Under the pieces are notes generated by a model that saw only the letters and a list, made by a program, of their open reading frames with translations, was not told the DNA's origin and made no database searches. 64,000 nucleotides of DNA, from positions 124,001-188,000 of the forward strand of contig NW_026732350.1 in the NCBI RefSeq assembly GCF_028476545.1, in the 5' to 3' direction. How positions within the stretch are numbered: position 1 is the stretch's first letter; every line of letters begins with the position of its first letter. This document shows, in pieces, positions 36,856 to 48,093 of the stretch. The stretch comes from Physella acuta. Taxonomy: Eukaryota; Mollusca; Gastropoda; Physidae. The translations under genes were made by a program, and so were the position numbers.

Positions 36856-38088
36856 GGGGCATGATACGATCTTCATTTCATATTAAAATGTACCAATTTC
36901 ACTTTATGTTTTCATCAAATTCACAAAGTATTATTCTATGTATTTATCAATAATTGTAAATAACAATTCGATTTCAACACAAGAGTTTATCACACTTAGG
37001 CTCATACAATCTCCGACCTCCATATGGCTATAATTAACCTCCTGTGTGTAATTAAGGCAACACGGCACTCGGGGTGCTTGCCAATTACAAATTTAGCCCA
37101 TTAAGTGATGAGGATTTATATCATAACACACCTGGTTGCTGAAGTTTAAAAAAAAAACGGTTATGATAAAACGAGGTAAAGAATGCTGAGTGTTCGTGCT
37201 CTCAGTGTTGGCTGTATATAAGGGAGATAAATCATACCCAAAGGGCAAACTACTCAGGTTTCACCTAGAGGAGCGTCTGGCCAATTTTTATCTGTTATTT
37301 TAATTCGGAGTGAGCCGGTACAGTGGTTTAATTTAAATAGCGAAAAATAAATAGAAAAAAATAATTCAAGGTACACACTAAACACATTCAGGAATTTTTC
37401 AAACGTGTAATTAGTTTTAGAGACCGAAGCAAGGCTTGAAAAGGAGAGGCAGCAACAAAAGGAATTATAGCTCTTTATAACGATCGAAAAGTTGTATAAA
37501 TTAAAGGTGGATTTTTGTCAACAATAAAAAAATTTGTAACTTAAAAATCGGTTTCATTACAAGACTGACTAGGGTATTTGATGAGACCAAACTGGAAATT
37601 AGCGTCATCCTGACAAACTTATTGATTTCAACTGATTGATTTCTTACGTATGGATGTTCTGAACAAAAGTTTAGACCTGACTGAAATTAACGTTTAAAAT
37701 TGAGCATCGGGATTTTAAAACAAATTACCGTTCAGAAGCTAGGCTGATTTTGCCGAAAACAACACAAAACACTCTACAATACATGTTTTAGCCAATACAT
37801 ATCAATATTCGATACCTGGATTAATTACTAGTATCTACAATTCACAAAACACATCAGAATAAAGTTCAAAACAATACAATTTCACATTCCAAAAACTGAG
37901 CTGTCGCACTTTCTTAAACCCTCCCCCTCCCCGTTTCGCCACAAGTACTAACCATATCCCAATTTACTCCGCGTGTTTGCCTTATATATACAAACATATG
38001 CCCCCCCCCCCCCCCCAATCTCTAAATTATTGCAGAGAAAAGTAAAATCGGAGAGCGTCACAATAACTATTGTTAGTACTAAAGGATT
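36856..38088. other. No gene seen
   Basis: AT-rich sequence with a C run at 37999-38015. No exon or element identified. Confidence 0.5.
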
Positions 38089-38100
38089 AGACGAAGTTGG

Positions 38101-38435
38101 TGTGGTCGAGTCGGTAAAGATTAGGCTCGTTAGCTGGGGACAGCCACTCTTCTAGGAGAGACAACTCCAAAATCAAACAACTGTTGCCTTGTAGTTTGTT
38201 CTTGGTTGGACAAAGGCTATGGAAGCAAATCCAAAAAGAAAAGCAGGCTGAAATTGGAGTCAATGGCCTCAATGGCGCATAACCAGTTGACACGTATCCT
38301 TAATTGTGATGGAGGCGTGGTCGAGTCGGCAAAAAGTTCTTGGTTGATATATTCGAAAAAGTCTCGAGTTCAAACCCTCTGGCAGATAAGGCTCGATCCC
38401 TTCCAACACTAAAAATTAAGAACGAAGAAGAAGAA
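38101..38435 (+). mobile_element. Dimeric tRNA-like SINE, first head deleted
   Basis: The first head is shortened (TGTGGTCGAGTCGGTAAAGA then directly GGCTCGTTAGC). The shared middle follows (CCACTCTTCTAGGAGAGAC, AAAAGAAAAGCAGGCTG, GGCGCATAACCAGTTGAC), then the second head with GTGGTCGAGTCGGC and AGTCTCGAGTTCAAACCC, and a (GAA)n tail. A 12-bp duplication AGACGAAG(T/C..)GG at 38089-38100 and 38436-38447 has one mismatch. It is a retroposed non-autonomous element. Confidence 0.88.
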
Positions 38436-38620
38436 AGACGAAGTCGGAAAAGTTTAGGCTGTGGCTTCAACTAACACAGCTTGGAATAGTGCATTATCCA
38501 TTCCTTATCTTGTTTTCGTATTGTGAATACATTTGGAAAGTGTTTAAAATCCCCTTGTTTCTAACTAAGTTTGTGCCACAAATACAGAAAAAAAATATTT
38601 CTGTTTGGGTTGTAAAATTG

Positions 38621-38794
38621 TTTCTTCTTCTTCGTTCATAATTTTAGTGTTGGAAGGGATCCCCTCCAACACAAGTAAGTATTCGTGTCATCTGGTTATG
38701 CGCCATTGACTCCAATTTCAGCCTGCTTTTCTTTTTGGATTTGCTTCCATATTTCCATAGCCTTTGTCCAGCCAAGTACAAGCTACAAGGCAGT
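38621..38794 (-). mobile_element. Dimeric SINE fragment
   Basis: Reverse (GAA)n tail, a TAATTTTAGTGTTGGAAGGG block, then the shared middle. The second head is deleted and the first is absent. Confidence 0.75.
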
Positions 38795-38934
38795 TTCAAT
38801 GAATGTATCCGTCACGATTTGCATTAATGACTTAAGCTCATCTTCTTACTATGATGTATTCTAGACTACTTTTTCTTCGATGTTTAATTGAATTTATGAC
38901 CGAGGATTTAAACAACAAGCCCAACTTCGTGGAT

Positions 38935-39327
38935 CTTCTTCTTCTTCGTTCTTCATCTTTAGTGTTGGGAGGGATCGAGCCTTATCTGCCAGAGGGTTTG
39001 AACTCGAGACTTTTTTTCGAATTTATCAACCATGGGCTTTGCCGACTCGACCATGCTTCCATCACAATTAAGGATTACGTGTCAACTGGTTATGCGCCAT
39101 TGAGGCCATTGACTCCGATTTCAACCTGCTTTTCTTTTTGGATTTGCTTCCATAGCCTTTGTCCAACCAAGAACAAACTACAAGGCAGCAGTTGTTTGAT
39201 TTTGGAGTTGTCTCTCCTAGAAGAGTGGCTGTCCCCAGCTAACGAGCCTCATCTGCCCGAGAGTTCGCACTCGAGACTTTTCGGTTTACCAACCATGAGC
39301 TTTACCGACTCGACCACGCGGACCCCT
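38935..39327 (-). mobile_element. Dimeric tRNA-like SINE, complete
   Basis: On the minus strand: first head (TGGTCGAGTCGGTAAAGCTC, AAGTCTCGAGTGCGAACTC), the shared middle, second head (ATGGTCGAGTCGGC, AGTCTCGAGTTCAAACCC), then a (GAA)n tail. A perfect 12-bp duplication AACTTCGTGGAT flanks it (38923-38934 and 39328-39339). The heads resemble a Ser- or Leu-type tRNA by the GTGGTCGAGTCGG box A; that assignment is tentative. A 174-codon open frame over it is incidental. Confidence 0.92.
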
Positions 39328-39339
39328 AACTTCGTGGAT

Positions 39340-40440
39340 GAATTGGGTCTCCAGATCTGCCGGCGCCCCATATAGTTTTTTTCTTAATGCTAGACTAACT
39401 AGCAAGAAGTGTATTGTTTTAGATTGTGGGTCTAGAGATATGGTTATGTTAATAGATCAACTTAGCAAATTGTTTCCTTGATCAAATGCAATGGTTTTCA
39501 AACCAAAAGGTTAGCCCCTTAAAGAAGTGTCGACTTATTCAAGACTAATGCTAGGATAAGCGATAATCGTTTCATAGACCCGCCCCATCTATACATTTTT
39601 TAATTATATAAAACTGTTTAAATCGTTGTAATGTATTTGATTTCCTACCTTCAGAAGTTGTTTGGTTTTTGAGTTTATAAGAAGGTTCGAACACAGAGAA
39701 TTCGTCAATTTGACGTTTCGACCAGTATTGGTGTGGTTAGACGAAAGACTACAAATATTCGCCTAAAAGGTGCCAAGAGTATAGCCTTTTTTTTTCCAAG
39801 GCGCGGTTACAAAAACTTTGAAAATTGCAGTATTAAGTTGTGTCAATTACCTCCCATTTCAAAAGACAAAATATGTAAGGGAATTAACCCTAAACAATGT
39901 TAGTATAAGTTGTTAATATGCTATAAAATTCAAAGGTAATAAAAAAACGTTAGTGTTTATTATTTCAGTAAACTTTATCTTAAAACTGCACATAAATGCT
40001 TGCCTTCGTTTTACATATTTTAAAACAAGTTGATTTATAATTTAGCTAAAGTCTAAATAAAAAAACTGTAAGCTATGGTAAATACTTAATTAATAGCCAA
40101 GTAAAACGTTACATTTAATAACGTTCTCGATGCAATAATAATTTAGGCTGTAATTTTTATTTTTCCTCGAAAAAAAATCTACGCATGTTCATGACATGTC
40201 TATCTGGACGTCTGTACGTATAACCCAATCATCCATCCCTCCAAATTAGTTATTCGTATAACCTTAACTTTCACTGGTCTACACTTTTAAAGAAGCAAAC
40301 CGTCCTAGGTTACACGGTTTTTTAAAACGAAGATACGAAATAAGATTCAACAAAGGGATTATTTTTTGTAACCGATTTATTGCAAAATGTATCTCTAAAC
40401 TGTGTCTTCATTGACTGAGCATGAACTATGATGTAGGTAT
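39340..40440. other. No gene seen
   Basis: AT-rich, few repeats, no open frame of note. Confidence 0.5.
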
Positions 40441-40444
40441 TTCT

Positions 40445-40515
40445 CTGAACTAGATGAAATCTACTTCATCTGCCCCATGTGTCTTGGGCACGAACGGGGG
40501 AAAAAGATGATGATT
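40445..40515 (+). mobile_element. SINE tail fragment (conserved-tail family)
   Basis: TGAAATCTACTTCATCTGCC and GGGCACGAACGGG, then AAAAAGATGATGA. Confidence 0.65.
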
Positions 40516-40767
40516 TACATAATTAAAGCGGCATTTTAAAAATATAGATTGCGTACGTTTCTGAAATTTTTCACGGTTCCACAAAGACTTCTCCGACCCT
40601 ACAATTTGGAAGCTGCTGGTTGTAACATGTTACTAAATAGACTTGGAATTTATTTTGATCCTTGGTCTAGAGTCTAGAGTTACATTAGCATTTATTACTA
40701 GACAAACTTGACGAAATATTTGAGTAATATCCTACAAGTGTGTTTACGTAAAAGTAAAGTAACGTTC

Positions 40768-40832
40768 CCTTTCAAACCCGACGGCCTATGAAGCAAGTGA
40801 AGTAGAGTTCACTTGTTTCTGTGACCTTTGTG
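40768..40832 (-). mobile_element. SINE tail fragment (conserved-tail family)
   Basis: Reverse tail CTTTCAAACCCGACGG, GCAAGTGAAGTAGAGTTCAC and TTGTTTCTGTGACC. Confidence 0.7.
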
Positions 40833-40990
40833 TTTACGTATATAGCTATAAATAAATAAAAACTATGATCGGAAGAATAAAACTCTGCCTTATTTATGAG
40901 ACACAGTTCAAAGTGACGTTTGTTGTAGTGTATCGGCTGTCCTGTTATCGGGAATTGTTTCCTTTCTCAGTATAAAAGTTGTTCCAAAAC

Positions 40991-41204
40991 CAGCAGTTCG
41001 ATCATTTAACATGAAGACCTAGGTTCGATCGAACCCTAGGGGTTCGGTGAGTCAGTCTCGGGGTTCGGCGGTGGTCAAGACACACACCTGGGGTACACGA
41101 TCGGATTTTGTCAGCAAGGGCAAAAGAACTAATACAAGGGGTTCGGTGAATGCGCTTATGAAACTGGTGGGGGTTCGGACCTCCAAAAAAAAGCCGAACC
41201 ACTG
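40991..41204. mobile_element. hAT-like MITE, family C, left end altered
   Basis: Carries the family palindrome GGTTCGATCGAACC (41022-41035), CGGATTTTGTCAGC, GGTTCGGTGAATGCGC and the right end CCGAACCACTG. The left end is changed and no duplication is visible. Confidence 0.8.
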
Positions 41205-41650
41205 GTTTAGACCGATAAGGATTATGATCATACACAAACATTCGGGTACAAATGTACAATTTAATTTAAAAACAAACAAGGTGATATATTTTGTTTCAGG
41301 ACAAGCGCAGTTAGGCCTAAGACGCTGAGTTAACTGATTGAGTTGCTTACCATTTGCTAATAAAATGCGAGTAAGGGAAACAACTTTAATTGATGTCATC
41401 AAATGTCATTTATATGCCGTGAACTTAAAATATAAAATACATACCAACGAGAGATATGATTTTACTTTGGAATTTTTGTACCTATTAAACGGTCTCAATG
41501 ACAATGTGTTTTATTCTTATTATTTTTTTTTCTTTTAATATGTCTAAATAGAAAACCATTAACCATTAGGCCTAAATACATTAAATACTATTTTTTAAAA
41601 AATAAGAATATTATAAAGGGTAAGTTCTGTTATTGTTGTCATTAATCATG

Positions 41651-41691
<41 letters not shown>

Positions 41692-42035
41692 TGCTAATCA
41701 TGGAAATAGGGGACATGTCATAAATACTTTGCATGCAAAGGTCTGTATTTCTGTACCTTTAACCCTAACCCTCAAGCAACGTGCATTTAAGTGAAGCTGG
41801 CATAAAGTGGCGGGGGTTAACCTTTCGAGCGTGCACTTTTTGCATTAGTTGCGAGGCTTATCTGGACAAGACCCAAAAATAGTCTAGAGGCAACTTCAGA
41901 CAACCAATCTCGAGTAGGCCTATATGGCAGCCGTATCCTAACTTTCTTGTTCAAAATGCCTCCATCAAAAATAAATCATCCTACCATTATCCCATCAAAT
42001 GCTTTATTCCCCACCGTACTACACTTAGTAGTGAA
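41205..42035. other. No gene seen; poly(A) run
   Basis: Includes an A run of about 38 (41650-41687) and about two telomere-type CCCTAA units at 41761-41773, too few to mean more than chance. Confidence 0.5.
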
Positions 42036-42037
42036 AC

Positions 42038-42438
42038 CACATTGTTTCTTCCTTGCATCTCTTTGGGGGGGGGGGGGTACTCCCCTCCCATGAAGCGGGC
42101 CTACCGCTCGAACGATATGGAATTTATATAGAAAATATATACTTTTAACAGTGTCCGCCAACCCGGAAAATTTAGTCCCCCCCCCCTTCCCCCCTAAAAC
42201 GCGACGTAAACCGGTGTTTGTGCAGTTCCTCTCAGACATCTCAGGGAGGGGGGGGGGGGCAGGGGGGTTACTGCTGGACCACGTCCGCAGCCAAACCCCC
42301 GCCCCATACCCCACCACGGGAGGTCAAAATAGAAAATATATAATTTATATAGAAAATATATACTTAAATCAGTGCCCGCCACTCCCCTGAAAATTTTACG
42401 TGTGCTCTCTTCCCCCCTCCCTTTAACGGAGGAAACTG
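42038..42438. mobile_element. Two adjacent degenerate family B MITEs
   Basis: Each has a decayed left end (ATTGTTTCTTCCTTGCATC at about 42041; CAGTTCCTCTCAGACATC at about 42223), a G run and the core TATAGAAAATATATACTT with AGTG(T/C)CCGCC (about 42127-42160 and 42347-42380). The ends are too changed to find duplications. Confidence 0.65.
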
Positions 42439-42439
42439 A

Positions 42440-43404
42440 TTGAACAATGAAACCCTGTATGTACATAACTGCCTTGTGGCACATAGGGGGTTTAGACTGG
42501 TTATCTGACGACATTTCAGAGAAAGAGGGGGGAGAGGAAGGTAAAATGTTAACCTAGCTTAATGAAATGTGTATTTTTGATCAACAAAAATGACCAAACA
42601 CCATTTCATTTACGTTAAAACTATGGCAGTCTGGACTTGTGGTTGGAGGATGGTGGTTTGCGGTGATGGCGTTGACTGTGCTGTGCGACATCATTTTTCA
42701 ATGTTGGGAAAGTGTTTTGAGGGAGTAGGATGTGACGTTTGATCAAAAGGAAGACGTGGCACAAACAACTTAAAATAACGGCACTTCCTTTATGGATTGA
42801 CGACTGGTTAAAAGATAAAATGCTCATTGTGATTAACTTGAACACCCTGGCTTTAGTTTATGCACAATAATACTTGAATACAGGAGGTCCAGTTAGTGTT
42901 GTATTGTCTAATGTAGCCTACCACTATACATTCTTGTTATTATAAATCACCACTAACGTTTATCCCCAGTGTTCATTCTATTTTTTAATTTTAAATAGAT
43001 CTAAAATGATTTAATGGAAATGTTTTAATATTCTAAATCTGTTTTACTGGGCAAGTCTATTTAAATGTATTAAGATTTTGAAGGGAACTATTTGGAGTTA
43101 TTATTGAATATTTTTTACCCAAATATTTGTTAGAAAATATTTTACAGAAAATGCTTTTTAAAATTAACTAAATTGTTACTTGGTAAATCTAGTTTAAATT
43201 AAAATGTTGAATAATGTATTTTTTCTGAATATTAATTAAACTTTTATAACTGAAAGTTAAGATTAATTTACCAAAAACATGTGAAGGGAATATTTTTTTT
43301 TATGTTAACTAATTTCCTTGTTCCTATTTAGGACTAGTGTATTCAGAAAGCTGACAAAAATATTTTGAATATTAAAACTAAATTCTTTGTAACAGGTCAC
43401 TTAC
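42440..43404. other. No firm gene; possible 3' part of a minus-strand gene
   Basis: A minus-strand frame of about 74 codons at 42621-42845 has natural composition with one hydrophobic segment (AVILSCLCHVFLLI) and a basic, His-rich end. It could be an exon of the candidate gene at 43.4-47.5 kb, but the joining frame does not obviously fit. The rest is AT-rich. Confidence 0.3.
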
Positions 43405-43575
43405 ATTGAAAACTCTGCAGTAATCCACCCACTATCATCACAGACAGACCAAACACACAAACAGCATGTAGCCTCCAGGCAAACAGATTAAATAAAGTGG
43501 ATGTTTGCATTGAAACCACAGCTATCATAAAACTGTTGACCAAAGTGATAACACATATCAGATAAGACAGGGGTT
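43405..43575 (-). other. Candidate exon with two membrane segments
   Basis: The minus strand is open for about 57 codons. They read as two hydrophobic helices, LICVITLVNSFMIAVV and LHAVCVFGLSVMIVGGLL, joined by SMQTSTLFNLFAWR. It ends at a full-consensus donor GTAAGT (43399-43404) and begins near a TTTGATTGTTTGAG acceptor-like site (43576). If unspliced it would end three codons later. I recognise no family. An exon of a small membrane protein is an inference from composition and donor quality. Confidence 0.3.
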
Positions 43576-43959
43576 CTCAAACAATCAAAGGTATGCCCCT
43601 ATGCGCATTTGATATGAACTGTTTACAAATTCACTAAAGTTGTAAGCTGTATAGTATAATGAACATATCACAATTTTAAAAACACTTAGAAGTAATAGAA
43701 GGCACAATTCAAACAGGAAAAGCACAGCATACAAGGAGGAAGGGGCTACCGGTAAGAGAAGATTAGAACCTCTGTGAGTGCAACAAGTATTGACACAATT
43801 GAGTCAAGGGCAGCAACTAGCTTTTCATCTCACTGTCCCAACAACCCTTGTTATCTTAATGTATTAAGTACTTAAGGGGAGATCAATGCTTTGATGAATG
43901 TCAAGTACCACAACTGATACTCTTGTCACCAGGGGTTAGAAAGTTCACTCATCCTTGTT

Positions 43960-44885
43960 CACTGTAACAACAGTATCTGAGTTCACTTTAATAACAGTAT
44001 CTGGTTCACTTTAACAACAGTATCTGGGTTCACTTTAACAACAGTATCTGGCTTCACTTTAACAACAGTATCTGGGTTCACTGTGACAACAGTATCTGGG
44101 TTCACTTTCACAACAGTATCTGGGTTCACTTTAACAACAGTATCTGGGTTCACTTTGACAACAGTATCTGGGTTCACTTTAACAACAGTATCTGGGTTCA
44201 CTTTAACAACAGTATCTGGGTTCACTTTAACAACAGTATCTGGGTTCACTTTAACAACAGTATCTGGGTTCACTTTAACAACAGTATCTGGGTTCACTTT
44301 TACAACAGTATCTGGGTTCACTTTCACAACAGTATCTGGGTTCACTTTAACAACAGTATCTGGGTTAACTTTCACAACAGTATCTGGGTTCACTGTGACA
44401 ACAGTATCTGGGTTCACTTTAACAACAGTATCTGGGTTCACTTTAACAACAGTATCTGGGTTCACTTTAACAACAGTATCTGGGTTCACTTTTACAACAG
44501 TATCTGGGTTCACTTTTACAACAGTATCTGGGTTCACTTTAACAACAGTCAACAGTATCTGGGTTCACTTTAACAACAGTATCTGGGTTCACTTTAACAA
44601 CAGTCAACAGTATCTGGGTTCACTTTAACAACAGTATCTGGTTCACTTTAACAACAGTATCTGGGTTCACTTTAATAACAGTATCTGGGTTCACTTTAAC
44701 AACAGTATCTGGGTTCACTTTAACAACAATATCTGGGTTCACTTTAACAACAATATCTGGGTTCACTTTAACAACAGTATCTGGTTCACTTTAACAACAG
44801 TATCTGGGTTCACTTTAACAACAGTATTTGGGTTCACTTTAACAACAGCAACTGGGTTCACTTTAACAACAGCATTTGATTCACT
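43960..44885. repeat. 24-bp minisatellite
   Basis: About 38 copies of GGTTCACTTTAACAACAGTA plus TCTG. The central block (about 44000-44545) is in perfect 24-bp register and translates as 8-residue repeats on both strands (TTVSGFTL on +, VVKVNPDT on -). Outside it, one-base losses (CTGGTTCAC units) and CAACAGT insertions break the frame. No start, stop or exon border supports a gene. Confidence 0.95.
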
Positions 44886-47090
44886 AATTATGAGTGCCTT
44901 TTCAATCAGATTACATTTTTACATGCCTTGAAGCAAAATGTTCACTTAATTTACATTAACTTTAGCAATATGATTATATTATTTCCAATGTTGAAACAAA
45001 ATAATGGTTTAATTCTAGGCACTTAAACAAAATTTTAAGTTTTTTTAGTGGAATATTTTTTATTTTCAAGTTAGCTTTATTACTAAACTTGAAATATTTC
45101 TTTTTTTTTGGTTATTTTTAGTTACTTACATAAAAAAAAAATTGCCAAGTTTAATAGAAAGATATAATAACCTAAAAAATTGCAAAAAATTAAATAACTA
45201 TTGTACTTTATGTAACATTTCATTAATAAGTTTAAGCCCTTTACAATACAGCGCTGACATGAGATTTTGTAAAGATCAGAATAATTCTATTTTATTGGAG
45301 TGATTGTTTCATTATTAGAGATAATTAGACACACCTGGTCTTAATCAAATTAACACCATCTTGTAATCACCATTTAGGTAATTGACCCAAAGATTGTTTA
45401 CTGAGAGTTAGGGGAGGTAATAATGGTGGGTGCTTTAGATACAACCTTCCTACATAAAGCTTGGATAGAAAACAAATTGGACACCCTACTGACCACCAGA
45501 TCCAGAGCGAACGGTTTTTACAGTGCGTGGACCAGATTATAACAGCAGAGCAACACTTAATTTCTACAATTACATTGTTCCTTATCATGCTCATACTATC
45601 TGATTTAAAATAGGTTGACTCAAATACTTAAACAAGAGCACTTAACAATAAAGTAGATGAAGGGTTATGCTTAAAAACAGGCTTACATTTACATTGAGTA
45701 ATAAGTGTTTATAATTGTATCACTCTCTTTTCTAATAAAAGAAAACAATTATAGTACCTGACAAAGAACAAAAAAAAATTATTAAAGTATTTATGCTCTT
45801 CCATTGTAGATTCATCATCTCTCAATCAATGCCAATTGATGATGGAGGAGGATTAGCTTAGAACTAGCAACCCCATCTTTTAAAAAAAGAGCTTTGCTAT
45901 GGAAACTTCAACATTGTAGATTAGATATGATTGTATAAAGATTCATCACCAACATGCAACAAATACCAGTTTGGTGATATTGTAACCTATTATGCCTAAA
46001 CTCAGCAAAACGCCAATATGATTTTATTATATGTAGGGCCTATATCCAATAACATAAAGATCAAATCGATTACTTTATCAATATGATTAACTTAATACAG
46101 CATGCACAGAAAGACTGGCAATATATTCTGGTTTTAAACTTCTGATTAAAACTGGTCCATTTTCTAGCAGGATCTACACTTTTAACATGCATTTCTATTA
46201 TGTAGGTATTTGTAGGGCCAAAACAGGATTCTTAAACCAAATTTATTTTTAACAAGGCATTTTTTGGTAGGCCTACATCTAGATCTAGATTGACATTGCA
46301 ATAGGCCTAAAACTAAAAAAAAAAAACAGCCTGCTATTGAGAGTCCATTCAGCTGTATATAGCAGTAGCTTAATTATTAGTAGTCTATAGTCTATAGAAA
46401 ACTGCATATAGCCTAAATCTACTATCCAGCATCTGAGTACCAGGAACTTAAACTTAAAAACATTATATTGATACTCAAGTATACTGACTACACTATACTA
46501 ATACTACTTTACATTGTCAACTATTCCTTATTGTATGTGTATGTAATTTACTGTAATGAAATGTAATGTGGCCTATTCTATTATGTCGTGAGAGTTGGCA
46601 CTCCAGTGACACTCTCATTAACTCCTTGTATCTAGATTAGATCTAAAATCTAGATTTCTACTTTATCTAGATCTACAGATTAGATTGTAACACATAAATT
46701 AAATATAGAATCTAGATCTAGATCTAGAATCTAGATCTACAACTCAACTGGTAGTCTAGCTGCAGTTTAGTTAGGCCTAGTTGACATTTTGCTGATTTAT
46801 GTTTAAAGTTGATGAGAAAGCCTATATGAATGAATGTGATTATTATTCACTAAAGTCTAGATTGTGCTTTGATCTATCTGTCTTCTTAAGTAATAAGTAT
46901 GGATTACAAAAGTTTATGTTGCATAGTCAAAACTTTATTTTAGAAAAAGATTCTCTACTAAAATTCTTAAATTGGCCTGATTTTGCCAGATTTTGACTTT
47001 AGTTTAATTATACTAAAATTGATAGGAAGGTGTAATAATGTCCCTTTGTTTATTTTCAATTATTCGTTTCTGTTTCTAGATGATGCATGT
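44886..47090. other. No firm gene; relatively repeat-poor
   Basis: AT-rich with few dispersed elements. A short plus frame around 45423-45537 (LHKAWIENKLDTLL, FYSAWTRL) faintly recalls the end of a LINE ORF2 but is too short to call. It may be intron of the candidate minus-strand gene. Confidence 0.35.
46610..46750. repeat. TCTAGA/AGATCT-rich cryptic repeat
   Basis: TCTAGATCTAGATCTAGA and related phrases recur through the segment. Such TCTAGA-rich patches are common in pulmonate snail DNA, which is one basis for the taxonomic inference. Confidence 0.75.
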
Positions 47091-47350
47091 TGGAAACCTT
47101 AAAGAAACGAGACGTGTACGAGGGGGAAAAACGATAAAGAAAACACGACACGAATAAAGCTCAAACACGGCGGCCATGTTGCATGTCTATTTACAGCATA
47201 GAAGCTCTACCTTTGAGTGTGTACACCGAGCATCAGTTGACCCCGTTGAGGCCAACTCAAAGTTTATAAAGTTTTGAAACTTTTTTTCAAACAAACCAAA
47301 CCAGCTCTAGATTCATGTTTTAAAGTCGATAAAGCCACGGTTGTACTTAC

Positions 47351-47401
47351 CCGAGTGTGTGTATGTTTATTTTCATGAACTGTTTTTAAAACAAGCGGCA
47401 T
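47351..47401 (-). other. Candidate first coding exon
   Basis: On the minus strand an ATG at 47401 opens 17 codons (MPLVLKTVHENKHTHTR) up to a strong donor CGG|GTAAGTAC (GTAAGT at 47345-47350). It lies about 110 bases downstream of an NRF1-type palindrome. If the transcript starts near 47500 this could be exon 1 of a gene running left. The start codon could also be elsewhere. Confidence 0.25.
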
Positions 47402-47513
47402 CACTGAAACACATGATAATCCAACAGAATCAACAAAGTAACACCTTAGGTTCTATTCATATCTTTTTTCTTCTTCTTGCTTGAATGGTGTTCCACTTTA
47501 GCGGCACTACGCT

Positions 47514-47523
47514 GCGCATGCGC
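47514..47523. promoter_or_regulatory. NRF1-type palindrome, candidate CpG promoter
   Basis: GCGCATGCGC is the exact core of the NRF1 site, which in animals typically sits within about 100 bases of housekeeping transcription starts. It lies in a CpG-richer patch (about 47100-47600) that also has a YY1-like CCATGTT at 47174-47180. Direction is unproven; the minus strand offers the better first exon. Confidence 0.45.
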
Positions 47524-47639
47524 GAAAGTTATTTTTTCTTGCTGAACTGGGGATTCCCTTGACCCTCGCGCTACACTCGGTAGGGATTTCCTCAAAGTTT
47601 CTGTAGTCAAACAATAAGCATTGTTTTGAAAAATAGATT

Positions 47640-47960
47640 TCACAGATCGACTTTAAACAAAAGCTTTTATTTTATTTTCTCAATAACTTTGATAAAGATG
47701 AATGAAAGCATATCTTTTGATCATAAGAAATCCATCAAAGCAATAATAATAACAATTTATTATCAATAGCCTTCATCTAATAAAATTATGTCTATTAAAG
47801 GCCATTCTCTCTTTACTTATCTTGAAACTACTTCATATAAAACGCAATGACGCAAGTGCTTTTGGTAGCCGTCCATAAATAACACAACCAGCAATTAGAA
47901 TGGGCGCACCATTCCAACGTCCGAAGCCATGTATTTATTCCCCCATCCCCCGTCACATAA
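47640..47960. other. No gene seen
   Basis: AT-rich unique sequence. Confidence 0.5.
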
Positions 47961-47962
47961 TT

Positions 47963-47964
<2 letters not shown>

Positions 47965-48050
<86 letters not shown>
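47965..48050. repeat. (TA)n microsatellite
   Basis: About 85 bases of perfect TA dinucleotide directly before a family C right end. Confidence 0.95.
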
Positions 48051-48052
<2 letters not shown>

Positions 48053-48054
48053 TC

Positions 48055-48076
48055 GAACCCATGCTAAGAACCACTG
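48055..48076. mobile_element. Family C MITE, right end only
   Basis: CATGCTAAGAACCACTG matches the right terminus of the element at 28.5 kb. No left end is seen beyond the TA block. Confidence 0.5.
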
Positions 48077-48093
48077 TTTTAATTTCTTCTTTA

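Noticed and set aside
38851-39375. 174-codon open frame; also 58403-58906 on the minus strand
   Set aside because: Both lie over dimeric SINE copies and translate the same tRNA-like and middle segments; SINEs are not coding.
41758-41773. Telomere-like CCCTAACCCTAA
   Set aside because: Only about two units, with no extension and no other end-of-chromosome feature.
43569-43585. CAGGGGTTCTCAAAC, resembling a hAT terminal repeat
   Set aside because: No opposite end or 8-bp duplication was found nearby, and the sequence may instead be part of the candidate exon border.
43983-44628. Long open frames of 8-residue repeats on both strands
   Set aside because: Product of a 24-bp unit without stops; the frame is lost at both array edges. 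The silent-variant pattern is kept as a finding, not as a gene.
45423-45537. Short plus-strand frame recalling the last residues of a LINE ORF2
   Set aside because: Under 40 codons with only scattered Trp/His similarity; no upstream reverse transcriptase motifs.
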